This document shows, piece after piece, positions 23,459 to 33,977 of a stretch of 64,000 nucleotides of DNA. The DNA is from Cryptomeria japonica (taxonomy: Eukaryota > Streptophyta > Pinopsida > Cupressales > Cupressaceae), in the NCBI RefSeq assembly GCF_030272615.1, contig NC_081412.1, forward strand, positions 686,458,583-686,522,582, given 5' to 3'. Each line of letters opens with the position of its first letter. The stretch's first letter is position 1. A program made the position numbers and the translations under genes. The notes under the pieces were generated by a model. The model saw only the letters and a list, made by a program, of their open reading frames with translations. It was not told the DNA's origin and made no database searches.

Positions 23459-23761
23459 AGTTGAATGGATGACAATTATTTTCACAAATGGGGCCACCAA
23501 GCAATGTTAGCCTTGATGAAATTTAGATGCTTGGAAGGTGTGAGTTTGATAACAACAACATATCAAATCGAATTGCTTACCCCAACATTTACATGAAATT
23601 GCAACACAATTCATAAATATGAAAAAAGCATGCAGTCATGATGAAACATGATATCTAACTTGGACATTCCAAGCTATACATTGTCAACAAAGCAAAAAGT
23701 AACACTCATGATAATTACAAACCATAGTAAGTGTACATCTACTTAGCCATTGCACATGAGT

Positions 23762-24243
23762 ATTCAAGGAACAATGGGTATAGGTAAATCCTACTTAATC
23801 ACCTACATAAGTCCATGCACTCAAAAGTAAGACACCACAACAAAAAAGCCAACTACTTACACTAGCTCCTACAAGAGTTTCTACATTCAAAATACATGCA
23901 TAGACTATACATTCAACTCTTAGAATTCTTATTAAAGAAATGCAACCATTCCAAGGACAAGCATTGGCAACATTCCAGGAAGAGTTGAAGGACAAAAGAT
24001 CTCATTGATGAAATGAGCTTCATTGGGCCAAAAGTTGCTACTAAAAATAGATAGTAGAGTACATGAGGCATTTCCCCATAGGCAACATCTATGCTTCGGT
24101 GGGGAATCCATAATATTGGTTGGTGACCTTGCACAACTACCACCAGTGATGAACAAGCCTACCTACACATCACATTCAAGTGTGAAAACATTGTGGCACC
24201 AATTTATAATGGTTGTCACATTACAAATAATGTTTCGACAATA
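23762..24243 (+). pseudogene. Pif1-like helicase N-terminal part of Helitron
   Basis: The ATP-binding loop reads GTMGIGKSYLIT from about 23770. The frame breaks several times to 24022. The second half reads HLCFGGESIILVGDLAQLPP, with the Walker B Asp and the QLPPV motif of Pif1 helicases, and ends MFRQ then a stop where the family has F.LT..MRQ. These motifs bind and hydrolyse ATP to drive DNA unwinding. The breaks show it cannot make a working enzyme. Confidence 0.75.
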
Positions 24244-24388
24244 AGGTGAGTCTACAACACAAGCACAATTTTGGCAGCTATTGTAGAACATACATAATGC
24301 AAAACCAAAGTAAGAAGATTGGGAACTCTTGATGATGTGAACAAACAAACAACTTACCCCAAGTGAAAAGGAATATTTTGACAAATCG

Positions 24389-24915
24389 ATGCACATGTTT
24401 TCTATTAATGATTTGGTCAAAGTACACAACCAAAGAATACTAAAATTATTGAACCATCCAATTGCATTAAGTATCACGACAAGCACCAAGAGAGAAATAG
24501 AAAATGAAACCAGTGATGAACTTGAGAAACAAGTACTAATTTATAGAGGTCAACATGTCATGCTCACAACCAAAATATTAACACAAGTAGACCTTGTAAA
24601 TGGAGATCTAGGTGAAGTAATTAAAATCATTTATAGCCCTGGTTCCAAACCACCTGATATTCCAATGTATGTGGTTGTAAGGATGGATAATTATAGTGGG
24701 CCACCATGGAACCAAGATGACCCTCTCTAGGCAGTCATAGATAGATACCCCTCACAATGGTATGGGCTATAACCATACACAAATCCCAAGGCCTAACACT
24801 ACAAAAAACAATAGTCAATATAGGCAAAGTGGAGAGGCAGGGGCTAACATTCACAACCATATCTAGAGTCAAGCCATTAAATGAACTATGTATTCAACCA
24901 ACATTTTCCTTCAAG
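24389..24915 (+). pseudogene. Pif1-like helicase C-terminal part of Helitron
   Basis: The piece has LVNGDLGEVIKIIYSPG and VVVRMDNYSGPPW, matching the region of Helitron helicases just before motif VI. After a stop at 24728-24730, another frame continues with PLTMVWAITIHKSQGLTLQK, holding the 'A.TIHKSQG.T' motif, and TFTTISRVKPLNELCI. Coverage to the natural C-terminus is nearly complete, but reading frame is not. Confidence 0.75.
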
Positions 24916-24930
24916 AGGTAGTCCAAAATG

Positions 24931-25764
24931 CAAAATAATCCATATACAATTATAAGGAAGAAAGAAGAAGCTCGACTACACCAAGTCTTTGTTTGAAAAA
25001 TCAAAGTATGCAACTGTCAGCTATATCTCCCTCAAATTTCTCCTAATTATTTATGACACATCACTTCCACTTTTACAAATTCCCCTTTTGCAAAGATCTA
25101 CTCTAGGTAATTGCCAAAATCAACTATAAGGAGATGGGCTCAAACCACTACAATCAAACTTTTAAGGTAATTATGGTCATACATTGTCAAGCACATTTTT
25201 TGTTATTATACTTAATACTCCTTTCTCCCCCACATCTCTCCCAATTATTGTTCGAACATTAATATTGTAGTTACAAACTCCTCTTTTGTAGGAATCTATT
25301 TCGGTCCATGACAAAAAACAACCAAAAAAAGGCAATATCAAAACTCAAGCATATATATCAATCAGCGACATTAAACTCCACTCCAGTCAACAATATGAAG
25401 GCAACATATTGCTTATGTTCTTTGGGTCTTAAAGATAAATGAAATATATCACAAAAAAATGTCATCAAACACCTATAAATGTATTATACATTACCAATCT
25501 AACAGGTTAATACTTTTCATGTGTCATAGAGAAGCTTTGTGCTATAAAAATCAATCTTTTGAAACATTTTACTTGAATTGTATCGCATCCAGTAACAAGA
25601 TATATCAATGAAAATCAACCTTTAAACTTTATTGTCCTCCATTGTATGATAAAATAATGTTCTGAAACCATATACCATAGCATAACTATTAAATTTCTTG
25701 TAGTTTTTATTCCCTCCCCTTCAATATATTACCATAAGTTATATCTTGCTATCGGCGAACCCAT
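24931..25764. other. AT-rich DNA after the Helitron gene, no gene
   Basis: No coding sequence recognised. It could be the non-coding 3' part of the Helitron, ending at the hairpin at 25765-25783. Confidence 0.4.
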
Positions 25765-25783
25765 TGCACCTCCTAGAGGTGCA
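25765..25783 (+). other. Perfect hairpin, possible Helitron 3' end
   Basis: TGCACCTC-CTA-GAGGTGCA is an 8-bp perfect stem with a 3-base loop. Helitron 3' ends carry a short GC-rich hairpin about 10 bases before CTRR. Here the hairpin is followed by TGTGCCAGTA, where CCAGT could be a mutated CTAGT. The location 0.85 kb after the helicase remnant fits, but the terminal tetranucleotide is not exact. Confidence 0.35.
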
Positions 25784-25855
25784 TGTGCCAGTATTTATTT
25801 CCATGCATAGTTATGAAACATGTCAATATTAAAACACACAAAAATAATAATTAAT

Positions 25856-25901
25856 AAAAATAATTAAGAAGAAACATGGAGACTTAGAAACAAACTATTT
25901 A
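25856..25901 (+). repeat. 46-bp repeat, copy 2, inside a local duplication
   Basis: This is the second copy of the segment at 19029-19074. It interrupts a local repeat: GAAACATGTCAATATTAAAACACACAAAA (from about 25814) recurs as GAAACATGTCAATACTAAATCACACAAAA (from about 25923), as if the 46-mer plus filler had been copied into a duplicated break. Confidence 0.7.
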
Positions 25902-25961
25902 TATTCATTTCCATTCAACTAATGAAACATGTCAATACTAAATCACACAAAATCTTATGTG

Positions 25962-28170
25962 ATTTTTGATGAATAGAAGCTATTTTCATTAATATAGATT
26001 AAAGTACAATACTTGCAAAAAGGGTAAGGGGATACGAGATCACCCCTCAAAATACATACGGGTATAGCTTGGAGAGCCTAAAAAGCACAGGTAGAGTCAA
26101 GAGACAAAATAACAAAAGCAACAATAAAAGTTGCTACATGGCTAGAGTAGTGGCTGAGGGTGGTGGAGGTGGATCTTTGTCCTCCTTGAGACCCCATACA
26201 TCAGCAGGGTCAAGAGTGACATCCGAGAGGGACTAACCCTCATTGGCAATGGTGTCCTCCTTGTCTTCATCTCTACTAGGCAAAGAAATAGCCAACTCAA
26301 TGTGCGAGAATGTCTTGGAAGAATTGGTCCAAACACTGTCACCTCTAGAAGTAGGCCAACAACTAGAACCTCTAGTGGCCAAAGCCGCACCACCCCAAAT
26401 CCAGTCAGAGGTAAATACCTCGCAAGTCAGGGAAGAGGAGCATCACTTGTTGAAATCATGACTGCCACCATAGTGGCGATGAGATTGTCACTGCGAGGTC
26501 TAAGAATGACAAGAAAAGGAGCTTCGGCAACACCAGGCTGGATATCAGTTTCAAGAAGCTGAGGTGTCAGAAGGTACTATAGCAATTGTGCAAGGATAAT
26601 TACCCCAATGATCTAGAAGCTCCTGATGGTGGGCCACCTCTAGTGTAAATTTATTCACTTACACTTGAATATAGAGAAACACATTATTAGAAATACAGGC
26701 TTTAGCATAAAGTGAAACATTAGCATTAAGAGAGATATGAGAAAATATAACAATATTTGTATCTTTCCAAAGAGAAAAAAGAATCTCCACCTTGAAAGCA
26801 TGCCAAATCTGAGAAAATTTAAAGGGGATGCCAAGGGGGTCCCCCAGAAGGGCCATATGCCAAGTAAAAGGCTTAGGTTTGAAAGGCCTAAAAAAATCGT
26901 GAATCCAACTATAGAAGGCTTGAGCGCATCTATAGAACTAAAAAAGGTGTATGAAAGATTCAAGTGTATGAATCCAATGATTTTTTTTCATTTTCATATG
27001 CTTGCCCGAAACACTTGGGTTAGAGATGTGGATTTCTTTCAATTTGGACTACTATTACTAAACCCAAGCTTTCCCATTTTTCTTGGTGAAGATTGTAAAT
27101 GTAAGTGTAGGTTAAGAATTGGCACCATGGGAAGGTGCAGAGAGAGCCAATAGTAACCTAGACAAGGTTTGTAATTTCAAAAATGCAATCTTGGGGTACC
27201 ACTGTTAGTCTTTCCATCAGGGTTTCACAGAGTGAATACCCAGCTTGTGTAGCATAATCATAGGTAGAGACGACACAAAAAAATCAAATGTCTATTGATC
27301 TGGCCGAATGAGTTGATATTGAGCTTGCTTATCCTCCTAGAAACAAATGTTCATAGTGACCCTAAAAATGAGGTCTTGGGGGTGTGAATGCCACACTTGT
27401 GAAAGCATAGAGCACAAACCCTAGGCACTTTGGCCAAAGGGAGCCCTTGAATTTGAATGTGAGGAGACCATCACATATTCTACTAGTTGAAAGAGAGTCC
27501 ATTTCTAAATTTTGAACTGTTCTAGCGAAGCTAGGGCTTGACAACTTCCTAGGCACTCCAGATACTCTTGGCAACAAAAGTGCCTTCAATTTGAATTTCT
27601 TCTTTCATAACTAGAAGGGTTTGAAGTCCTATCCCCTTCCAAGAAGGGTGCTTCACAAGATCCCCTAAAGAAATATAATGCCTGAGAAGAACCTGGCCTG
27701 TGTGCTAGAAATCACATGTATCACCCACTTGGCACATAGAGCAAGACCTTGAATATGAGTGGAAAGCAACCCAAGCCCACTAGAGCTCCTTGAGAGAAAA
27801 AAAATTCCCATACAACTTTGTGAAAGCTAGTGTGAGAGACCAAAGAGGCCCATAAAAATTCTTGCAAAAGATTTTCCAATTTCTAGTAGGAGGTTTTTGA
27901 AGGAGCCCAACAAGAGGAGTAATACACATGAGTTGCAACAAGAATCTTAGAAAAAATCTGAAATTTTCTAGCAAGCGAAAGCAACTTGGCGATCCAATAT
28001 GAAAGTATTTTCTCAATTCTAGCCAAAAATTTATTATAAAGATCCATTGGAGATCCCTAAAAAGAAAAGGGAATACCCAAGAATCTGAAGGTTTCTCCAT
28101 GGCCAATCCACTTCTAGCCATATAGGAGAATCTAGGAGGGATCTAGAAGAAAGGATTGACAATAACATTG
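25962..28170 (-). pseudogene. LINE, 3' end and C-terminal part of ORF2
   Basis: Read on the minus strand this continues the reverse transcriptase at 28991-30004. It includes HGETFRFLGIPFSF (about 28040-28085), AGRIEKILSYW-like and ATHVYYSSCWAP-like stretches in broken frames (27900-28010), ILFSLWKDTNIVI (about 26725-26790) and NKFTLEVAHHQELLDHWGNY (about 26590-26660). This order fits the post-RT region of plant L1-type LINEs. The last 200 bases resemble a LINE 3' tail (TTGTACTTTAATCTATATTAATGAAAATAG) ending in AAAAA at about 25962. Frameshifts and stops are many. The short plus-strand open frames here are shadows. Confidence 0.65.
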
Positions 28171-28990
28171 TGATGCAAGAGCATCCCCGGTCTATGAGCA
28201 ATCTTGGATCAACCAAAAATATTTCCTTTCAGTTTAGTTCTTGTTTAGTACAGTGTGCAACTTTTTGTGTTCTTATCAGCTAGTACCGGTAGTTGCTTTC
28301 TTTTCATTGCAAATCCTACTTTCAATTTCCAGGCTGGTTCATGTGCTTAATTCCAGATTTTCAATCCATTTGCATTATTTTCCTATTAGTTATCGCTCCT
28401 GATTGACTGTTTTTGGGTTTCGGGATAGTTCTTGTGCTTACCAGTTAACTTTCCTTCATTATCAGAGTTGTTCTTGGTGTGTGGATCTATTTTGGGTCTT
28501 GTCTGATGTTCTTTGGCATGTGGCCGACACTCCTGTTGAACTACACTTCTTGGTTGTTATTTTCCTGAAGGATTTCATTCATTCTTAGGGCAGACTTAGT
28601 TACACGTTTCATTTTCTTACATTGGTAAATGCAATCTTTTGTGGCCAACTCGGATATGTTTCGGTGGGTATAAATATGGAACTATGTAATCATTTGTAAG
28701 GGAAGAGGTAGTAGAATTGAGAATAATGATTTAGATTCACATTTAGTGATCTGGTTGATTCCCAGTTGGATTGTATCTGGCTTGAAGCCTGCATGTAAAC
28801 GGTTAACTACCAGATGTTCTAAGATGATTGATTGTATGATGATAACTGATTGGTTGTTGAAAGTTCTAAGGCAATAATATGATTTGTTTTTGTAATCTTG
28901 TTGTGTTTTCTTGTTGCTTTCGTTGTGTTACTCTTGCTACATAAGTTGATCAATTCTCTTTTGAGGATTTCACCAGTTATGGTTGCATCA
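28171..28990 (+). mobile_element. Solo LTR inserted in LINE RT, 820 bp
   Basis: The ends TGATGCAA and TTGCATCA are perfect inverted repeats. The flanks are CATTG (28166-28170) and CATTT (28991-28995), a 5-base target copy with one change. A TATA box (TATAAATA) lies at 28669-28676. Removing the insert restores the LINE frame on the minus strand as QWHKTKCYCQSFLLD, the expected segment of the LINE RT, which strongly supports the edges. No protein is encoded. Confidence 0.8.
28669..28676 (+). promoter_or_regulatory. TATA box in the 820-bp solo LTR
   Basis: TATAAATA about 500 bases from the left end; it also suggests plus orientation of the LTR. Confidence 0.5.
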
Positions 28991-30004
28991 CATTTGGTTT
29001 TGTGCCATTGGATAACTGACCCAAAAGCCAAACAAAAAGTATGAAGGTAGTGAAGAGCCTCACACACATTCTGTTCATAGTCAATAAGAGTAAAAAAAGT
29101 ATCATCAACAAAATGGCTATTAAAAAGTTGTGAAGGTGAACCAGGTAGGGAAATCCCCTTGAATCTTCCTATAGAAATAACATTGGCCAAAAAATGCCCA
29201 AAAACTTCCACCGCTAGGACATACAATGAGGGAGCCAAAGGGAAAGCCTGGCAAATGGATCTATGCAAGCCAAATACAGAAGACTAACAACTTTTTATTG
29301 GTGATACAAGAAGAAGCATCATCGAAGAGAATATTGGCATATTGAATAAAATGAGGTCCAAAGCTAAGCGCTTGAAGCATGGCAAGAATGAAGGGCCACT
29401 CAATTTTGTCATAGGATTTAGCAAAATCAGTCTCAACAAAGATAACGTTTTGCTTTGACTTCCTGGCTCATTCCATACCCTCTAAGGTACCAATGATGTT
29501 GTCAAGAATAAAGTGAGATTTGATGAAGTCAATTTACTTAGGATGCACAATTTGAGGAAGTAGGTGTCTAATTTTCAAAGCCAACGCTTTAGAAATTATC
29601 TTATATGAGACATTAAAAAGAGTGATGGGCTGCTAGTTACATATGTCCTCTGAATCTCCTACTTTAGGTATGAATTTAATGTTACCCTTGTTAATTAATT
29701 GACCTAAATATCAGGAGTAAAAAGTAAAAATCTTCTTGATAGACTTTAAGAAAGTTAGAACCCATATAATACCACCAGGTTTTATAAAATTCACAAGGAA
29801 AATAATCACAACTAGGAGATTTGTCATTAGTCATGGGAAAAGTTGCTTCCTTAAGATTATCAATGGTGAGCATTTGATCATAGAAAGTTCTTTGGGCCTC
29901 AGAAAGATGAGAAGGCAGAATAGAGAGGCAATCTTGAAGAGATTTGTCACTTTTTGGAGAAGGGGCCTGAGTACTAAATACCTTCTCGTAATGGCATACA
30001 AACA
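28991..30004 (-). pseudogene. LINE ORF2 reverse transcriptase
   Basis: The minus strand reads, in order, FVCHYEKVFSTQ, KSPSCDYFPCEFYKTWW, ITLFNVSYKIISKALALK, FIKSHFILDNIIGTLEGME, AKSYDKIEWPFILAML, FPLAPSLYVLAVEVFGHFLA and HFVDDTFFTLID. These are the fingers/palm blocks of L1-type LINE RT; FVDD is the catalytic Asp pair of the F/YxDD box and is intact. RT copies element RNA at a nicked target. Stops and frameshifts interrupt it between 29270 and 29690, so the copy is dead. Confidence 0.85.
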
Positions 30005-30009
30005 CCTAC

Positions 30010-31068
30010 TGTAATGTCAAAAATCTTACCCCTTGCGATTAATACGACAAATAGCACCTTCCTCCATGTCATAGGAGGTCGGCCTTTGCCACCTTGTCCT
30101 TTTGTCCACTTGGATTTATCCTTGTCATCTCTAACTGGAGTATCACCAACGCCGCCAACCTGTCACCTTTGAGGATACAGGCATGACGCGACAGTGCGCT
30201 AGTGTCCCATGAATCTGATAGTCTGCAAGTTGCCATTTGAGTGTTATGCCTACACCTAGAAGGAATTGCAACGCCTCTATATGCGCCTACCGACATACGG
30301 TTTTCTTCCAGGGTCTTTATCTATCAATTTCAAAGGCATTTGGGGGGATTTTTCTCTTGGCAAGTTGATGATCTTTTGCAGGTTGAAGCTCTTGGAGGTT
30401 ATCTTTGGACAACAATTCTAGATGCATTACCATTGTGGCAGCGTTTCAAGCACTCTACACCAGCATTTCCAACAATCGTTCATGGAAGGGGAGTTTCCTT
30501 GATCTCTCTATCTTTCACTTTCCAATATCTTTTACCAATCTCTTGTTGCATATTTTTAATTATCTTTATCACTTTATTATTCCCGATGATTCTTGGGTTG
30601 TTTGTGGAGGTGGAAACATCAAAACAAGGGTCTGACTTAAGCAAGCTCCAAAACACAACCTCCAACATTTTCCATTCTTGCATGTGTGTAGGTACACCAT
30701 CGTGAAGAGGAGATTAACTTGCGAGAGGCTTCATAGCATGGACTTTTTGTTTGTCTATTTCCTTCCCTTTTCTCCTTCCATTTTATCTTGGTTATTTTGT
30801 ATATCGCATTTACTATCTTAGCTTCATTATTTTTTGTATTTTTATCTTGTCCATAGAGGATGATAATGCATCGTGTTGGTGTCCCATACCCATGTGTTCA
30901 TCCTTCGAATAGAGGCTTGATAGAGTCGTCTGAGAGCCTTAGATTGTGGTTAACTGCTTAACTCTGTTATCCCCTAGCTCATCCTAGCACCAATTCAAGG
31001 AGGTACAAGAGGGATAGCTTGTTCTCAAGGATCCATCATCCTTTAAGTAGCAAACTTCCTCCGTTACA
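30010..31068 (+). mobile_element. Solo LTR in the LINE linker, 1059 bp, TSD CCTAC
   Basis: It starts TGTAATGTCA and ends CCGTTACA. CCTAC stands before (30005-30009) and after (31069-31073). It separates the LINE endonuclease half from the RT half, where only a short linker is expected. A 154-codon open stretch (30241-30705) inside it has no recognisable domain and is probably fortuitous. Confidence 0.85.
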
Positions 31069-31235
31069 CCTACAAAGTATCTAGTAGCTCAGGGAGCACG
31101 GTATGGCCTTCCTTAATGTGCTTAATGTGAGGTGAGGAATGATGGGCTGGAAGATTCATAAAAAAATATTTTGAGGAATGGTCCTTGACCTTAAGCTAGT
31201 GAAATTTGACCTTAATCTGAGCCTCACAAGTGGAT

Positions 31236-31630
31236 GATTTCTCATAACAGAAATGGGTTGAGAGAGGGAAAACTTAGGTTGGAATGATGCCATCTTTGTC
31301 GCACCTAAGGAATAGGTAATTCATCACTCAAATTGATCAAGAAGAATGAATTGGGTGCAGTAGATAAGTAGCTATCAACAAAATGTTTTTGGTGGTGGAG
31401 CTCTGCAACGCTAACCTAGAGAACATGATTTCCTGAAATAGAAATGGGTGGAGAGAGGGACAACTCAAGCTAGGATGATGTCATATGTATCGCACCCAAG
31501 GAATAGGTGATTCATTTCTTGAATCGATCAAGGTGGAGTCAGTGTGAGAATGAATTAGGTACAGTAGATAGGTAGCTATCAACAACTTGTTTTTGGTGGT
31601 GGAGCTCTGCAACCCTAACCTGGAGAGCAT
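31236..31630 (-). repeat. Tandem duplication within LINE ORF2
   Basis: About 190 bases are repeated: GAAATGGGTTGAGAGAGGG...GGTGGTGGAGCTCTGCAACGCTAACCTAGAGA (from 31236) and GAAATGGGTGGAGAGAGGG...GGTGGTGGAGCTCTGCAACCCTAACCTGGAGA (from 31426). The duplicated peptide on the minus strand contains LQSSTTKN and LLIATYLL. The copies are diverged by several percent, so the event is old. Confidence 0.8.
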
Positions 31631-31639
31631 GAGAAAAAA

Positions 31640-32640
31640 GGATTGGTAGACAAAACCTCTGTGACATTGTCGTAGATTTGTAATCGTAACTTTAAATGAC
31701 TGATGATGGAAGATGATAGGTTGTTGACCATACATTCTGAGAAAATGTGTTGTGCGTTGGATAACCCCATTCCACCAATCAATCAATCCATGTGGTTGAG
31801 TAGGAAAACTTTCAAGATTCCAAACCTGCTGAATGTGAGCTACCATGGAGGGATGACTCAACAAAGAAGTGTTTAAAAAATTGAGTCTTAAGCGGGCAAA
31901 TATTACCAACTTGCCAAAACATATTAAATTGGATGGGAAAATGGTGTTACAAAGTGATGTCAGAGTGAGGCATAATTAGGAGATCATGACAACTTTCAAA
32001 AGAAAAGACAGATTGTTGATCGATCCATTTAAAACTTTTGTTAGAGTCGACCCAAAAATTACTTCGCGTATGCCAAACACTATTAGGATGACGTCGGTCT
32101 ATATTGGGGTCATAAAGGCCCAATTTATTTAAATCATGCAAAACCACACCTCCCATTCGTCATCTATCCAATGAAACTTAATTAAACCCTCCTTGTTAGA
32201 GGCAACTTCCACCATATTGAAATTACCGCACACAAAACCCAAGTAGTAGGTGGTAAAGAATCAACAAGCCACTGACATAGAGAAAATCTCTCAACAACAT
32301 CATTGAAAGCGTAAACATTGATGATCCCAAAAGAATGATTGTCAACAGACATAAGGATCTAGATGACTTGTTGAGTAGGATCAGATATGTGTGCCACGAT
32401 GCAAGATTGCCAACATAGCACAAGAATAGTAACAACACCTCCTTGGCTTGCTTCATCATTTGAAACCAAAATATGATCAGGTAGCCAAATAAAAACAACA
32501 TGCAACATCTAGGAGAAACAAAGAAATTTTAATTTCTTGAAGGTAAAGAATATCTAAACTAGGAAATCTCTGCCAAGTATCTTGCACAAAAACTTCTTGG
32601 TAGGGCTAGTAAGACAGCAAACATTCTAAGATAAGAAATT
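31640..32640 (-). pseudogene. LINE ORF2 endonuclease and linker
   Basis: The minus strand in broken frames reads LDILYLQEIK-like (about 32540), SQGGVVTILVLCWQSCIVAH (32370-32460), VDNHSFGIINVYAFND (32300-32350), DSLPPTTWVL then GNFNMVEVASNKEG (32190-32260), DPNIDRRHPNSVWHTRSNFW (32040-32110) and LLIMPHSDITL (31947-31980). This is the exonuclease-endonuclease-phosphatase fold of L1 LINEs: QE near the start, the 'GDFN' box (here GNFN, Asp to Asn), a W.....D region and the terminal SDH-like motif (here SDI). The enzyme nicks the target DNA. FLNTSLLSHPSMVAHIQQVW and IDWWNGVIQRTTHFLR belong to the following linker. Confidence 0.8.
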
Positions 32641-32969
32641 CACATTGCATGTTATCATCCTCAAGAGAGGAGAAATTAGTTTACAAGAATTTTGAATCTT
32701 TCTGAAGACTACAGTGATAAACTCTATGCTTTTCAAGAGCACAACCACCATCTGTACGATGCCTAGAAGGGTTGCACAAGGATGCAGAGTAGTGGGCTGA
32801 CTTGAAACTATTGTCGTTGGGAGGGGGTATGAACCCAAACAGAGCGAGTACCACTATCACTAGTCATGTCCTTCCCCTGAGAAACAAGGTTTGAAATAGT
32901 GGACTGTGAGGACAGTTTGGGATTGCATTGATTGCAACTGTGGTTGTGGCTAAGGCTAAGAAGAAACAA
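32641..32969 (-). other. LINE segment between ORF1 and ORF2, interrupted by element C
   Basis: Poorly conserved LINE sequence leading from the endonuclease toward ORF1. The LINE is cut at CAACT (32970-32974) and resumes at 61086. No separate gene is recognised. Confidence 0.5.
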
Positions 32970-32974
32970 CAACT

Positions 32975-33909
32975 TGTTGGCAATTGACACTCAACTGGTT
33001 GGTTTCAATATGTTGTCATTGATGGCAACATGTTTCGGCTTCATATTTTGGTTCACTTGTGTACCGGAAATCACTTCACAGACACTTCACCGGCATCAGC
33101 ATCGGCACCGACATCGACAGGTTGGAAGGATTTCTTTGGTTACCGACAATGTAGGCTAACATGGTTTAGAATTAGGTTATCAATATTGGAGGCCGACATC
33201 TTTTGGATCTGGCATCGACAATTTTTTTTGATATTCATGTATTTATGTTATCTAGTGGACATCTATATTCATATTGTAATTATCTTTGTAAGCCGACATA
33301 GATCATGATGAATTGTAAAGGGTATATAAGTTAGTTGGTTAGATCATTTTGAGATATGGATTGATAGGAGAATATGATAATATTACATAATGCGAAATAT
33401 ATGAGAGAGATCATCTATGTGAGGATATTTATGTAAGGGTTACTCCAGTAAAGGGTTTAGGGTTTCAAACCGAAACAAACAGAGCTTAACCGGAACTGTA
33501 TTTAGGCATAGAAGATGCTATCTTAGCAGTTCAATCATTTCTCTGGATTGTAGTATGGATTTGTATGTAGTTAGTGAGGCTCTTTTTGTGATTGAGTAGT
33601 GTGCTCTAGGCTATAAGCCTTCCTGCAAGTACAAGCCCCTATATTTTATAATATCTCTTCATATGGCTAGTGGATTGATATTGTGGGTCACAAATCCCAC
33701 CATGGTTTTTACTCTTTGAGGTTTTCCACTTATAATTTTGTGTGTTATGGTATTCATCTATGTGATTGACTTATTGGTTGCTTTACTTCTTTCAATTCTA
33801 TATGTACTATTATACCGATTGGTGTACGCATGCTTTAATAAGGTTAAAATAGATCATTCTGGTAGAACACTGATTCACTCCCCCCTCTCAAAGTTCTTGG
33901 ATTCCAACA
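32975..33909 (+). repeat. 5' LTR of C (935 bp)
   Basis: It starts TGTTGGCAATTGACACTCAA and ends GATTCCAACA. TATA box at 33323-33329; GGTTTTTACTC...GAGGTTTTCCAC near 33702-33730; GATTCACTCCCCCCTCTC at about 33868. It matches 60165-61080 with many substitutions and a small gap in the CGGCATCAGCATCGGC region. Confidence 0.9.
33323..33329 (+). promoter_or_regulatory. TATA box of C 5' LTR
   Basis: TATATAA follows AAAGGG. In the 3' LTR the matching site reads GATATACAAG, a decayed TATA. Confidence 0.6.
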
Positions 33910-33911
33910 AT

Positions 33912-33924
33912 TGGTATCAGATCC
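33912..33924 (+). promoter_or_regulatory. Primer binding site of C
   Basis: TGGTATCAGATCC, two bases after the LTR, is close to the tRNA-iMet complement TGGTATCAGAGC; one change separates the first eleven bases from the consensus. Confidence 0.75.
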
Positions 33925-33977
33925 TTGTGCCTCAGAGGAAGTTTAACAGCTTGAGGAAGATCCTGAATCTGGAATCC

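Larger units (their letters stand above)
22741..24930 (+). mobile_element. Decayed Helitron (RepHel) fragment
   Basis: Pieces in order match the C-terminal part of a plant Helitron replicase-helicase: a linker with AQETCHMLQIFPLV (22826-23458), a Walker A GTMGIGKS (about 23770-23793), a Walker B region IILVGDLAQLPPV (about 24112-24150), a FRQ motif (24233-24241), the C-terminal region LVNGDLGEVIKIIYSPG (24590-24640), and TIHKSQGLTL near 24775-24805. Helitrons move by rolling-circle replication. The Rep nuclease domain is not visible, and several frameshifts and stops lie between the pieces, so it is inactive. Confidence 0.8.

Noticed and set aside
26243-27153. Plus-strand open frames of 72-138 codons
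   Set aside because: They are antisense shadows of LINE ORF2, whose motifs read on the minus strand.
30241-30705. 154-codon plus-strand open frame
   Set aside because: It lies wholly inside the solo LTR 30010-31068, and I see no domain.
33030-33308. 92-codon frame with a His/Arg-rich stretch
   Set aside because: Inside the 5' LTR of C; the repeat of CATCG/CACCG words makes the composition. The 3' LTR copy lacks it.
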